Shown here one piece after another: positions 17,989 to 26,688 of a DNA stretch of 64,000 nt (position 1 is the stretch's first letter; each line of letters opens with the position of its first letter). The DNA is from Virgibacillus proomii (GTDB taxonomy: Bacteria > Bacillota > Bacilli > Bacillales > Amphibacillaceae). Made by a program: the position numbers and the translations under genes. The notes under the pieces were generated by a model that ran no database searches, had not been told where the DNA came from, and saw only the letters and a list, made by a program, of their open reading frames with translations. The stretch covers positions 2,076,519 to 2,140,518 of the forward strand of contig NZ_FUFN01000010.1 of the NCBI RefSeq assembly GCF_900162615.1, given 5' to 3'.

Positions 17989-18376
17989 TATTTCACCACT
18001 ACCTTTAGTTAAACTTAAACGAAATATCAGATTAAATAGCTAGTAATTAGTTACTTTTACCTTTTCTACATGTATTCCATTAAATTGTACGCGCCAATTA
18101 CACTATACGAATTAATGTTACAGATAACAAACATTACGCCTTTTTCAGATCCACTATTTTTAGCGACAGAGACCTTATCTAGCACCTAGCTAGGCAATTT
18201 GTATTTGAAATACCAATGAAGGACAACCAATTTTCCAGCTGATCTTATCATCCATTTACTGCACGTATTCCCCTTGATGGTTACGTAACTGCAACAACTA
18301 ATTGCGTATACGTCCCTCTAGTTATGCTTAAATGTTAAACCTACTTTTTACGAGTTTTAGTCAACTTGACGGTAAT

Positions 18377-18556
18377 TTTATCCACATGTAACTTGCAGTA
18401 AGACCTCCACTTTTAAAACCTAGGAAGAAAAGCGTGCAATCCAACTGCAAGTTACATGTCCGATTCTGTTCAGAAGGCTTGAGGTCATACCTTTAAAGTA
18501 CTAACAATCAATGGGGGATAAGAGAAATCTCCACTGACCTGAAGATTTGATTTATC
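18377..18556 (-). repeat. Family A repeat with rewritten but still paired stems
   Basis: On the minus strand it follows the family order: a GATAAATC..CTTCAGG start, a first stem-loop, GGTATGACCTCAAG, GAACAGAATCGGACATG, the stem III pair ACTTGCAG / CTGCAAGT in place of GGTGCCGT / ACGGCACC, and CTTACTGCAAGTTACATGTG. The changed bases remain complementary. It is upstream of the CHAT-like gene. Confidence 0.65.
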
Positions 18557-18843
18557 TGAACCTTAAAAAATTTCTTCAAGTGGAGGTTTCTAGTTCGTTC
18601 ATGCTAGAAACTTTTCCAGGTTACTAATTGTATAATAAATGAAGCATCTTGAAAAGGGACTTTACGCTTTACTTTACTAATGCAATATTAAACAGCTTTA
18701 AGTTAATTTAATATGGTCAGCTAGTTTTATCGTCCTGTCAAAGGTATAATAAAATCTCCTATAATATTTTTAACTGAGTCAGATTTTGATTTCAAACCTT
18801 TTTTTCTAGTGTTATAGTAAATTTAAAAAAAGGAGCTGCTTCT
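18557..18843. other. Leader region of the CHAT-like gene
   Basis: Non-coding. A possible SigA promoter, TTTCAA-N17-TATAGT, ends about 24 bases before the start codon; the -35 box is poor. The rest of the 17989-18843 interval outside the family A copy holds nothing I recognise. Confidence 0.3.
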
Positions 18844-19401
18844 ATGAGTAAACCAGAGTTGTATATAAGCCTCATTGTTGGACCAAACTGTGAGTGGGAT
18901 TCATTTGCTCTTCGTTCATCTCTAGAATACTTTGGAGCAAGAGTTAACACATATGCTGTTGGTCGACCTCAAGATCTAGTTGATGTACTGTCTGGAAAGG
19001 ATCGGGAGGATAAATTGGATTATCTAATTTTAAACTTCCATGGAGACGAAGGACGATTTTGTATGCCTTTATTGGGTGAGGATGTGTATGAAGTAGGAGA
19101 ACCAAGAGAAGAATTTTTTGATGAACAACATGTGAGGCGTTATTCGAAGTTAAATAATGTAAGAGTAATAGCGTCTGGTTGTACATTGGGAAGGGAATCA
19201 TTAGCAAAAGCCTTTTTAAGCTGTGGAACCCGATCTTACTTAGGACCTGATGATTATATAGACGGCAATTCAAACTTCATGTTTGTTGTCAGATTTTTCT
19301 ATGAACGAATAACAAATCATAAAACAGAGCAACAGGCATTTAAAATTGCTGCCTCTATGGACGAGGAAACTGCAATGTATAAACGCTACTGTTCCTCCTG
19401 A
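18844..19401 (+). CDS. Orphan CHAT/caspase-like (clan CD peptidase fold) protein
   Basis: A 185-residue soluble protein with no signal peptide or membrane helix. After the first strand (ELYISLIVGP) come YLILNFHGDEGRF, with H66-G67, and VRVIASGCTLGRESLAKAFL, with C113, followed by CGTRSYLGPDD and FMFVVRFFYERI. This is the strand-His-Gly ... strand-Cys-x-x-Gly layout of CHAT and caspase-like domains, and the segment after the cysteine resembles CHAT proteins closely. Homologous short proteins have, to my memory, been labelled delta-aminolevulinic acid dehydratase; nothing here supports that. AAAGGAGCT precedes the ATG. No cotranscribed partner is present. The fold is inferred from motifs; activity is unknown. 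Confidence 0.6.
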   Translation: MSKPELYISLIVGPNCEWDSFALRSSLEYFGARVNTYAVGRPQDLVDVLSGKDREDKLDYLILNFHGDEGRFCMPLLGEDVYEVGEPREEFFDEQHVRRYSKLNNVRVIASGCTLGRESLAKAFLSCGTRSYLGPDDYIDGNSNFMFVVRFFYERITNHKTEQQAFKIAASMDEETAMYKRYCSS

Positions 19402-19486
19402 TCTTGTAGCTGTTTCTTCTACACTTCCATTGAAACAAAGGTACAAGCACTCGGTTAACAACACACAAACGAAGAACACTTAACGA

Positions 19487-19671
19487 GATAAAGAGAAATT
19501 TCATTTAAGTAGTAGCTGACGTCCTTGTAAAATCGCGATGTGTTGCTGTCGTAGCTTTCCTTGTCCGATTTCCCAAACGAATCGGGAATTTAGGAGCCGA
19601 ATCTCTCTTAAAGTTCATAAAATAATAAACAGATTTTTCAAAGGTGAGAAATACGGCTCCTTACGAAATAA
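19487..19671 (+). repeat. Family A repeat, long variant
   Basis: It starts GATAAAGAGAAATTTCATT, carries AAACGAATCGGGAATTTAGG, and its stem III is GGAGCCG / CGGCTCC, another rewritten pair. It lies downstream of the CHAT-like gene. Confidence 0.6.
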
Positions 19672-20039
19672 AGGAAATTACGTCTCTAAAACAGGATTAT
19701 GCCGACGCCTGAAACGGCAAGCCTTTTAGTCAGCCTTCCTTAGATTCGAACTAATGTTTGGCTTATCGAAGAAAGAAGATCAAAAGTAGTTTGCTAGTCG
19801 TTCGAGCGCTTAAAACAGGTGATGCTACTTTTAAAAAGGAAATTCACCTGCGAAAACGGATATAAGTATTCTAGAAATCGATGAAAAACATCTTATCTTT
19901 CTCAGGGTTTTGGATTTTGCAAGCTGATGTTATTTTCTATCATTATAAGAACATGGTCAGCGCCTTTAGACGTTGATAAACATTACAATAATTAGCTATT
20001 TTTCACCCTATTTAGTTGTCCCTTGATCATTTGGACGAT
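19672..20039. other. Intergenic stretch without a recognisable gene
   Basis: It separates the family A repeat from the end of spmB. No convincing ORF, terminator or RNA gene was found. Confidence 0.4.
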
Positions 20040-20570
20040 TTAGCCAAAAAGAATGGTTACAATTATGATTGAGGCTGTAATACCAACCACGTCAGCTAAT
20101 AAGCCAACCTTTAAAGCATATCCCATTTTTTTTATACCGATTGCTCCAAAATAAACGGTTAAAATATACAAGGTCGTGTCCGTACTCCCCTGCATAACGG
20201 ATGCTAATCTTCCAATAAAGGAATCAGGTCCGTAAGTATGAATTAATTCAGTAGTCATTCCTAAGGCAGCTGTACCAGATATTGGCCTAATAAGTGCTAA
20301 TGGAATGATTTCTGGAGGGATACCGATAAGTGTAAGAATTGGTGCCAATAACTGAATAAAAGCTTCTAAAGCTCCAGAACTTCGTAAGATAGCAATTGCT
20401 ACAATCATCCCAACTAGAAAAGGAACTAAGGAAAAAGCCATTTTGACCCCTTCCTTCCCACCATCTACAAATAATTCATAAGCAGGTACTTTCTTTATCA
20501 TTGCTGTCATTAAAACGAGCAAGATGAAACAAGGAATGATCCATGTGCTAATAGAAGTAAATAACGCCAT
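20040..20570 (-). CDS. spmB: Spore maturation protein B
   Basis: A 176-residue membrane protein with nucleoside-recognition (Gate) domain features: about five helices and the segment PISGTAALGMTTELIHTYGPDSFIG. In B. subtilis SpmA and SpmB act with DacB in the mother cell to dehydrate the spore core. It is the last of dacB-spmA-spmB, three bases after spmA. TGGAGGG precedes the start. Confidence 0.94.
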   Translation of the reverse strand: MALFTSISTWIIPCFILLVLMTAMIKKVPAYELFVDGGKEGVKMAFSLVPFLVGMIVAIAILRSSGALEAFIQLLAPILTLIGIPPEIIPLALIRPISGTAALGMTTELIHTYGPDSFIGRLASVMQGSTDTTLYILTVYFGAIGIKKMGYALKVGLLADVVGITASIIIVTILFG

Positions 20571-20573
20571 GCA

Positions 20574-21158
20574 TTATGCCCTCCACCTACTTCTATAGTA
20601 AAAAAAGCGGTCAATGATAATTGCACTCAATGAAGATATAATTGTTGCCATCATAGTTGCTCCAACAATTTCTGTAGGGGATACGGAATCATATTGCATC
20701 CGTATAGCAATAACCGTTGTTGGAATTAGTGTTAAGCTTGATGTATTTAATGCTAAAAAAGTAATCATCGAACGAGAAGCGGTATTTGTTCCGCTTAACT
20801 GTTTCATTTGCTCCATCGCCTTGATCCCCATTGGTGTAGCTGCATTACCTAATCCAAAAACATTTGCTGTGAAATTTGATAAAATATAGCCAATTGCTGG
20901 GTGATCTTTTGGGATATCAGGGAATAGTTTTATTACAAGTGGACGAAAGATTTTTGCTAATACTGCTAATATCCCTGCTTTTTCTGCTACTTTCATAATT
21001 CCTAACCAAAAGACAAGTACACTAATAAGGCCGATTGACAAGGTAACTGCTTCACCAGCACTTGTAAAAATCGCTTCATTCACTTCATCCATTGTTCCAT
21101 GAATCATGGCATATACTATTCCAATTATTGCCATAAATGCCCAAATTAGATTTACCAC
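20574..21158 (-). CDS. spmA: Spore maturation protein A
   Basis: A 194-residue polytopic protein of the same Gate family as SpmB (IGLISVLVFWLGIMKVAEKAG, FGLGNAATPMGIKAMEQM). The GTG start overlaps the dacB stop codon and has GGGGGTG before it, so translation is coupled to dacB. It needs SpmB and DacB for full spore heat resistance. Confidence 0.94.
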   Translation of the reverse strand: MVNLIWAFMAIIGIVYAMIHGTMDEVNEAIFTSAGEAVTLSIGLISVLVFWLGIMKVAEKAGILAVLAKIFRPLVIKLFPDIPKDHPAIGYILSNFTANVFGLGNAATPMGIKAMEQMKQLSGTNTASRSMITFLALNTSSLTLIPTTVIAIRMQYDSVSPTEIVGATMMATIISSLSAIIIDRFFYYRSRWRA

Positions 21159-22258
21159 AAATCGTCACCCCCTGACACCCGACGAAATATTTCCCAAAAC
21201 TCCTTTACCATTGAATTTGTTGCTGTGTGTTTAGGCTGTTTACTTAAAACTGTTGCTTCTGCAATTTGGGTTCCATTTAAATAAAAGACGTTTCGTCCAA
21301 TTGTTTGTTTATTCATTGCATTGTTTAAGATGAACAATTGATTGGATACTTTATTTTTTTCTTGATTGGTTAATGGATATATAACATCTTTGTCTAAATA
21401 ACCAAATTGAATTTTCTCTTCATTACCTAGTTGATAAGCAATCTTTTTTTCTTCCGATAACGTTTCTAAACGATAGTTTTTAAACCCCCATTCAAACATG
21501 GCAATATGGTCACGCCAATCATCAGGGGCATTCAGTGTAACAGCAATTAGATCCATATCATTTTTAGTGGCAGTGGATACTAAGGTTCTACCCGTTTTTT
21601 TCGTAAAGCCTGTTTTTCCGCCGGTGCTATATTCATAATATTGCGTAAGTAGTTTGTTTTTATTTTGCCAAGAATATGTTCGATTCTCTGCCTTATAAGA
21701 TTTTGCTCCTGTAACTTCACGAAAAGTGGGATTCTTCATTGCATATTGCGTTAATATGGCCATATCATAAGCAGATGAATAATGGTTTTCTTCATCAAGG
21801 CCATGTGGGTTAGCAAAATTAGTATCATTCATGCCCAACCACCTTGCCTTTTCATTCATTAAATAGACAAACCCTTCCTCACTTCCGCCAATATGTTCAC
21901 TGATTGCGACAGCTGAGTCGTTTCCAGAACGAAGCATTAAACCGTAAACAAGGTCTTTGATTGTCATTTTTTCGCCTTGCTCTAAGTAGATGGATGATCC
22001 TTCTGTATAAATTGCGTTGCGACTAGTCTTGGCCTTTTCCTCCATTTTTCCGGATTCAATGGCAATAATTGCAGTCATAATTTTTGTAATACTAGCAATT
22101 GATTCTTTTGAATAAGCCTGTTTTTCAAATAACACACGCCCTGTCGATTGTTCTATTAATACGGCATTACGTGCTGAAACTTGAGGCTCTGCTTGTCCTA
22201 CTACTGGAAAAACAAGAATAAAAGTAATTGTAAAGATTGCGATTGCTATCAAACGCAT
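21152..22258 (-). CDS. dacB: Sporulation D-alanyl-D-alanine carboxypeptidase DacB
   Basis: A penicillin-binding protein 5 family carboxypeptidase of 368 residues. A signal peptide (IAIAIFTITFILVFPVVGQAEP) is followed by the serine motif SITK, the second motif SGN in MLRSGNDSAVA, and KTG in GGKTGFTKKTG. It trims peptide side chains of spore cortex peptidoglycan. The ATG at 22256-22258 is preferred to a TTG two codons upstream because GGGAGG is nine bases before it. First gene of dacB-spmAB, a SigE-type operon in B. subtilis. Confidence 0.93.
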   Translation of the reverse strand: MRLIAIAIFTITFILVFPVVGQAEPQVSARNAVLIEQSTGRVLFEKQAYSKESIASITKIMTAIIAIESGKMEEKAKTSRNAIYTEGSSIYLEQGEKMTIKDLVYGLMLRSGNDSAVAISEHIGGSEEGFVYLMNEKARWLGMNDTNFANPHGLDEENHYSSAYDMAILTQYAMKNPTFREVTGAKSYKAENRTYSWQNKNKLLTQYYEYSTGGKTGFTKKTGRTLVSTATKNDMDLIAVTLNAPDDWRDHIAMFEWGFKNYRLETLSEEKKIAYQLGNEEKIQFGYLDKDVIYPLTNQEKNKVSNQLFILNNAMNKQTIGRNVFYLNGTQIAEATVLSKQPKHTATNSMVKEFWEIFRRVSGGDDLW

Positions 22259-22337
22259 AACCAAGTTCCTCCCAATGGTGGTCTCTGTACAATTTATGCA
22301 TGTCCATCAAAGTTATGCGTAAAAGTATTTGTTATAC

Positions 22338-22449
22338 GTGTTCAAAAAGGAGAAAATAGACCCGATAGTTCGAGAGTGAGCTGAATAGACGCATTTAAAT
22401 CCATTGACCGGCAGAATTAAATCAAAAAAGATACTATTTTTGAACATCC
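22338..22449. repeat. Short repeat with inverted TGTTCAAAAA ends (family E)
   Basis: It starts GTGTTCAAAAAGGAG and ends CTATTTTTGAACATCC, 112 bases in all, with no ORF, between the superoxide dismutase gene and dacB. The other end-matched segments are 251-522 and 56854-57217. Confidence 0.5.
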
Positions 22450-22463
22450 TCTACTAATGAGAT

Positions 22464-22489
22464 AAAGGCAGGATCGTTTTCCTACCTTT
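22464..22489 (-). terminator. Possible terminator of the superoxide dismutase gene
   Basis: AAAGGTAGGA / TCCTGCCTTT on the minus strand, one mismatch, just after the sod stop codon. The T-tract is weak (TTTATCTCATT). Confidence 0.5.
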
Positions 22490-22495
22490 AGCCCG

Positions 22496-23368
22496 TTAGT
22501 AGGGTTGCCACTGTAACTTTCTTGCTTGTTTAAATCGTTCATTGACATCCTTCCAGTTAACAACATTCCACCAATTGTTGACATATGCTTTTTTGTCTGT
22601 TTTATATTGTAAATAATATGCATGCTCCCACATATCTAATACGAGTAAAGGAATGATATCAGCAATTTGGAAGAGCTGATGCTTTTCAAATGATTGCACT
22701 CCTAGTTTTCCGCTTCTAGGATTCCAATATAAGATTGCCCATCCGTCCCCTTCAACTGAATTGGCTGTGTTCGTAAATAGAGTTTTAAACTTTGGCCATG
22801 ACCCGAAATCCATTTCTATTTTTTTTAGTAATTCACCATATGGCTGTTTACTTGAACGAGGGGTCATATTGAACCAAAATATCGTATGCAAGTGATGACC
22901 TGAACCATGAAAAGCTTGTTCACGCAACCAGTGCTTGATTAACTTATCATCCTGAGTTCTTCCATAAATTTCTTTTTCCGCCTTATTGAGACCATCTACA
23001 TATGACTGATGATGTTTGTCATGGTGTAATCGCATAATCTCTTCGCTTATATAAGGTTCCAATGCATGATATGGATAAGGTAATTTAGGTAAGGTGTGCT
23101 GACCATATGGAACAGATTTCACAGTGGTAGAAGTGTCTTGCTGTTTTACTATATGGAATATGCGTTCCCCTTCTTCATGAATAGAATGAAGTTGATCTGG
23201 TTCAATGCGTTTATTTCCTTGAAGCATTTCACTAACTTTTGCCTGCCAATTATCTATTTGTTCAAGCAATGTCTGTTTTTCTAAGACATCTGAATGTTGC
23301 AATCTACTTTTAATTTGTTCTCCCCAGGTCAATAATTCTTGTAAATATATTTCATTTGTTTGACTCAT
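22496..23368 (-). CDS. sodF: Fe/Mn superoxide dismutase with N-terminal extension (SodF/YpuI-position)
   Basis: A 290-residue protein. The C-terminal 200 residues are an iron/manganese superoxide dismutase: TLPKLPYPYHALEPYIS, MRLHHDKHHQSYV, FHGSGHHLHTIFW and the ligand pair in LDMWEHAYYLQY. About 85 helical residues precede the domain (LQELLTWGEQIKSRL onward), an extension seen in B. subtilis SodF rather than in SodA. The ATG at 23366-23368 is chosen because AGAGGTG precedes it; upstream in-frame ATGs lack a site. It converts superoxide to peroxide and oxygen. It occupies the place of ypuI between dacB and scpB. Confidence 0.87.
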   Translation of the reverse strand: MSQTNEIYLQELLTWGEQIKSRLQHSDVLEKQTLLEQIDNWQAKVSEMLQGNKRIEPDQLHSIHEEGERIFHIVKQQDTSTTVKSVPYGQHTLPKLPYPYHALEPYISEEIMRLHHDKHHQSYVDGLNKAEKEIYGRTQDDKLIKHWLREQAFHGSGHHLHTIFWFNMTPRSSKQPYGELLKKIEMDFGSWPKFKTLFTNTANSVEGDGWAILYWNPRSGKLGVQSFEKHQLFQIADIIPLLVLDMWEHAYYLQYKTDKKAYVNNWWNVVNWKDVNERFKQARKLQWQPY

Positions 23369-23471
23369 TTGATCACCTCTTTGTAGCATATGCCTAGTTA
23401 TCCATAGTGTGCATATGAACAAAAGGTTAAGCGTTCAGATAGCGGACATACAAACGGCAGAGCTTCTAATA

Positions 23472-23739
23472 AGATAAAATGGGACTTTATTTAAGGAGTG
23501 CTTTTCTCCTTAAAAAACCTGCGATATATCGCTGACATAGCTTTTCTTGTCCTTAAAAAATAGCGATGTGTCGCTGCAAAGCTTCTCTATCCTTGAAAAA
23601 TAGCGATCGGTGTCGTAGTTTTTTCTTGTCTGTCAACCGACGAACCGGAAATTTAGGAGCCGTTTTTCTCATTTATGTTCACAAAATAATAAGCAGCTTT
23701 TTAAAAGGAGAGAAATGCGGCCCGCTACATCGGGATAAA
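23472..23739 (+). repeat. Family A repeat, long variant
   Basis: It starts GATAAAATGGGACTTTATTT with stem I TTAAGGAG / CTCCTTAA. The GATATATCGC/GATGTGTCGC block is tandemly duplicated, and the 3' end is GCGGCCCGCTACATCGGGAT. It is upstream of the superoxide dismutase gene. The rest of the 23369-23911 gap shows no gene. Confidence 0.55.
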
Positions 23740-23911
23740 CCTGCAACAGGGGTATGCCAACGCTAGATTCGAGCCGATGTTGACCTATCGTAGGAAAAAT
23801 TGCGAAGTTTGCTAGACACTATAAGCTAACGGAGATACTTTCAAGAAGATATCCCACCATGCAAATACAGATATAGGTTCATAAACAAAAAAGCTTGCGA
23901 ATAGTTAACCT

Positions 23912-24502
23912 CTAGGAAGGATCTTCATTCATATGTTCATGAAACCGTTCAAAAAACAAATCCGCTTCTGTTTCGATATTAGAGTCATCTGTGTCAGGTA
24001 AGGGTGGTAAATCATCCAACGATGCTAATCCAAAATAAGTTAAAAATTCTTTGGTTGTCCCGAATAATACTGGGCGGCCAACTGTATCTTTCCTGCCGAC
24101 CTCTTCAATGAGTAACCTTGATAACAGCGTTTGTACCGGTCGATCACTTTTTACTCCTCTAATTTCTTCGATTTCTGTTCTTGTAATTGGTTGATTATAA
24201 GCTATAATTGCAAGTGTTTCCAGCGCTGCCTGTGACATTCTGGTTGTCTGGGGTGTTTCAATTAATTTTTTATAATAATCACTATGCTCTGGTTTAGTAG
24301 TTAAATGAAATACTTCATGTGCCTGCATAATTCTAATACCGCGATGAGGTTGTTCATAATCTTTCTTTAATTCTTCTAAGCTTTGTTCAATTGTTGTTTC
24401 TGATACCTCTAAAACATCGGATAGTTGTTTGATTGTTATTCCTTCACTTCCTGAAGCAAATAACAATCCTTCGACTATGGCTTTCAAATTTTTTATTTCC
24501 AC
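23912..24502 (-). CDS. scpB: Segregation and condensation protein ScpB
   Basis: A 196-residue winged-helix kleisin-associated protein: LKAIVEGLLFASGSEGI at the N-terminus, MSQAALETLAIIAYNQPITRTEIEEIRGV in the middle and LFGTTKEFLTYFGLASLDDLPPL near the end, with an acidic tail. With ScpA it completes the Smc condensin that organises newly replicated origins. GTG start with GGAGG seven bases before; two bases separate it from scpA. Confidence 0.96.
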   Translation of the reverse strand: MEIKNLKAIVEGLLFASGSEGITIKQLSDVLEVSETTIEQSLEELKKDYEQPHRGIRIMQAHEVFHLTTKPEHSDYYKKLIETPQTTRMSQAALETLAIIAYNQPITRTEIEEIRGVKSDRPVQTLLSRLLIEEVGRKDTVGRPVLFGTTKEFLTYFGLASLDDLPPLPDTDDSNIETEADLFFERFHEHMNEDPS

Positions 24503-24504
24503 CT

Positions 24505-25239
24505 TTATTCCTCCATGCTAAATACGTATAATTCTGCTAATTGTTTTTCTTGCTTACAATAGACCTTATTTTTCTTCATCAATTCTAAGATGGCAATAAA
24601 AGTTACAACAATATGTGAACGGGAATATACTGTAAATAAATGATCAAACAGTATCCCTCCTTGTGTTGCATGTAGAGTTTTTAGTACTTCTTCCATTCTT
24701 TCATTAATGGAAATCTCATTTCTTTCTATTTTTGTTTCTAATGGCGCATCCCATTTTTTACGTTCAAACATCTTACGTAGTGCTGAGAGCATATCATAAA
24801 TGGATGTTTCCCCCTGAACAACCGTTGGCGGCGAAGTAATTCCTTCTTCAAGCTGAATGGGTGGTCTTGTATAGATTTGATTTGCCTCTTGCTCTTTCTG
24901 CTTTAATTGTACTGCTGCTTCTTTGTATTTTCGATATTCGATTAATCGTTGCATTAACTCTTCGCGAGGGTCTTCCATATATTCTTCCGTTTCTTCAGGA
25001 AGTTCAGGCTTTGGCAAGAGCATTTGACTTTTAATTTCTACGAGCGTTGCAGCCATAACTAAATACTCACTTGCAATATTTAATTCAAGCTGTTTCATCG
25101 TATGGATATACTGCATATATTGTTCTGTAATTACAGCTACAGGTATATCATATATATCAATTTCATATTGATTAATCAAATGGAGTAGTAAATCAAGCGG
25201 ACCTTCAAATGAGTCTAGTTTCACATAATAACCTTGCAC
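24505..25239 (-). CDS. scpA: Segregation and condensation protein ScpA
   Basis: A 244-residue kleisin: LDSFEGPLDLLLHLINQYEIDIYDIPV at the Smc-neck-binding end, an acidic middle and a C-terminal winged helix (FDHLFTVYSRSHIVVTFIAILELMKKNKV). It bridges Smc heads and recruits ScpB, encoded just downstream. GTG start with GGGAG upstream. Confidence 0.96.
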   Translation of the reverse strand: MQGYYVKLDSFEGPLDLLLHLINQYEIDIYDIPVAVITEQYMQYIHTMKQLELNIASEYLVMAATLVEIKSQMLLPKPELPEETEEYMEDPREELMQRLIEYRKYKEAAVQLKQKEQEANQIYTRPPIQLEEGITSPPTVVQGETSIYDMLSALRKMFERKKWDAPLETKIERNEISINERMEEVLKTLHATQGGILFDHLFTVYSRSHIVVTFIAILELMKKNKVYCKQEKQLAELYVFSMEE

Positions 25240-25381
25240 CTATTTTACTCCCCTTCCTTTAAAAATTATACCATTAATTATAAACGCCCAAACAAGACCT
25301 TTCCCATTTACATACGTTAGTAATGTAAGATAAATGTTATTCAAAACATTTAGGTTAAGAAGAAAAAGGAGGTATTTCACT

Positions 25382-25471
25382 ATGAGTGGTGGATATGGTT
25401 ATGGCGGAGGTTTCGCACTAATCGTAGTATTGTTCATTTTATTGATTATCGTCGGTGCTGCTTGGCTATAA
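25382..25471 (+). CDS. YjcZ-family sporulation peptide
   Basis: A 29-residue peptide starting MSGGYGYGGGFALIVVLF and ending with a hydrophobic helix and a final Trp-Leu. The Gly/Tyr-rich head and single hydrophobic segment match the YjcZ/YczN family of tiny Bacillaceae sporulation proteins, which are abundant in spore-forming Bacillus relatives. AAAGGAGGT lies 8 bases before the ATG. It stands alone on the plus strand between divergent scpA and convergent ribT, with a terminator at 25513-25542. The role is unknown; coat or membrane localisation is inferred. Confidence 0.85.
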   Translation: MSGGYGYGGGFALIVVLFILLIIVGAAWL

Positions 25472-25512
25472 AATAAATTAGTCTTTACATGGTTAATCAG
25501 CACGCGAAAAGA

Positions 25513-25542
25513 AAAGCCGGCCCTAACAAAAGGGCTGGCTTT
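25513..25542. terminator. Bidirectional terminator between yjcZ-like gene and ribT
   Basis: Twelve-base stem AAAGCCGGCCCT / AGGGCTGGCTTT with a six-base loop, A-rich before and T-rich after, between convergent genes. It serves both. Confidence 0.85.
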
Positions 25543-25919
25543 TATTCATCGTTTTTCATTTCTTCAGCTGATCCATCACACTTCTGATAAAAATCCAGAA
25601 TTTCTTCCGTAGTTGATACGGAATACTGATCTTGATAAAGTCTCTCTACTTCATTTACCATTTTCTTGCCAATCCCAATGTTTCGATGTGATGGATTTAC
25701 TGAAATATGCTGAATAACAGCATTTACTTCTCCTTCAACTCTTACCCCGATAGCACCTAATACATCATCATCTTCTTTCCACAGATATAGATGCCAATCA
25801 GGATTTGTTTCATATTCTTTTATCGTTTGTTGCAATTTTTTTACATCTTTTTCGTCAGGCATAAAAGATAGTAAACCCATTGCAATTTTCTCTAAATTTT
25901 TCTTAAAACGAATTAACAT
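25542..25919 (-). CDS. ribT: RibT-like GNAT N-acetyltransferase
   Basis: A 125-residue single-domain GNAT protein. The acetyl-CoA-binding turn is HRNIGIGKKMV, after the strand VNAVIQHISVNPS. RibT of B. subtilis has this length and lies in the same neighbourhood at the end of the riboflavin operon. Here the rib genes themselves are absent, so the acetyltransferase stands alone. Substrate unknown. Confidence 0.75.
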   Translation of the reverse strand: MLIRFKKNLEKIAMGLLSFMPDEKDVKKLQQTIKEYETNPDWHLYLWKEDDDVLGAIGVRVEGEVNAVIQHISVNPSHRNIGIGKKMVNEVERLYQDQYSVSTTEEILDFYQKCDGSAEEMKNDE

Positions 25920-26211
25920 AGATACCCCTCATTAACATAATAGCTTATAAGTGACTCTGTTTATCAAGCAATGGTTTTAAAGCAGCCAGCATATATGCCT
26001 TAACTGAACAGTTTTAAGTAACTTTTAGACAATATGAACGTTAGTGGCTGCCGGCTACTTGAGTTATACTACTTAGCTGTAATTTTGTCCATAGTATAAG
26101 CTTCATATATTGGAGTTTGTAATTATATTTATGCATGTTTCCCTACTTTTGTCAAATATCGGATGTTTTTAATGATCCTGTAATCCTTTTATAATAAGTG
26201 TTAAAAAAGGA
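25920..26211. other. Intergenic stretch without a recognisable gene
   Basis: It separates the M50-type protease gene from ribT. Only a weak hairpin (TAATCCTTTT / AAAAGGATTA, 26181-26214) overlapping the stop codon of the protease gene is visible. Confidence 0.4.
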
Positions 26212-26670
26212 TTAGTTTTTAATAGCACGGTATAAAAGTTTTAACATTACATAACCATCCGTTTGTTTACTTTTTAATTGAATAGGAATCAAGTTAACAA
26301 CCGCAATCCAAGTATTAAATAGTATAAATAATTGAATAAAAGGAGTTGCAAAAAATTGGCTAATCAACCAGAACAAAAAAACAACAATGCCGCTTGAGAT
26401 TGGACCGGAAATCGTAATAAATAACTTTTCTATCCAGCTATAGTTTTTTTTGCGTTCACTTACAGCCAATCCGCCCACAAAAAAAAACGATGCAATGGAA
26501 ATTTGAAATTTTCCAGATTTAAACGTTTTTTCTTTTGATCCTGTACCGATAAATATGTAAATATGATCGGCTTTAACGAACCATGCAGCCATAGCATGTC
26601 CAACTTCGTGTAGCAATATACTAATTGGAACAACAAAAGCTATTAAATAAATGAGTAACCCTAATTGCAT
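26212..26670 (-). CDS. Small M50-type membrane metalloprotease-like protein
   Basis: A polytopic membrane protein of about 152 residues. HEVGH in the first membrane region (LLHEVGHAMAAWFVKAD) is the HExxH zinc motif of site-2-protease-type enzymes, and NLIPIQLKSKQTDGYVMLKLL near the end corresponds to the NPxxDG motif that supplies the third ligand. The ATG at 26668-26670 has AAGG upstream at better distance than the ATG three codons earlier. There is no PDZ or CBS domain. The substrate is unknown. The gene follows ppiB by ten bases or so and may be cotranscribed. Confidence 0.72.
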   Translation of the reverse strand: MQLGLLIYLIAFVVPISILLHEVGHAMAAWFVKADHIYIFIGTGSKEKTFKSGKFQISIASFFFVGGLAVSERKKNYSWIEKLFITISGPISSGIVVFLFWLISQFFATPFIQLFILFNTWIAVVNLIPIQLKSKQTDGYVMLKLLYRAIKN

Positions 26671-26688
26671 ATATGCCATCCTTAGGCA

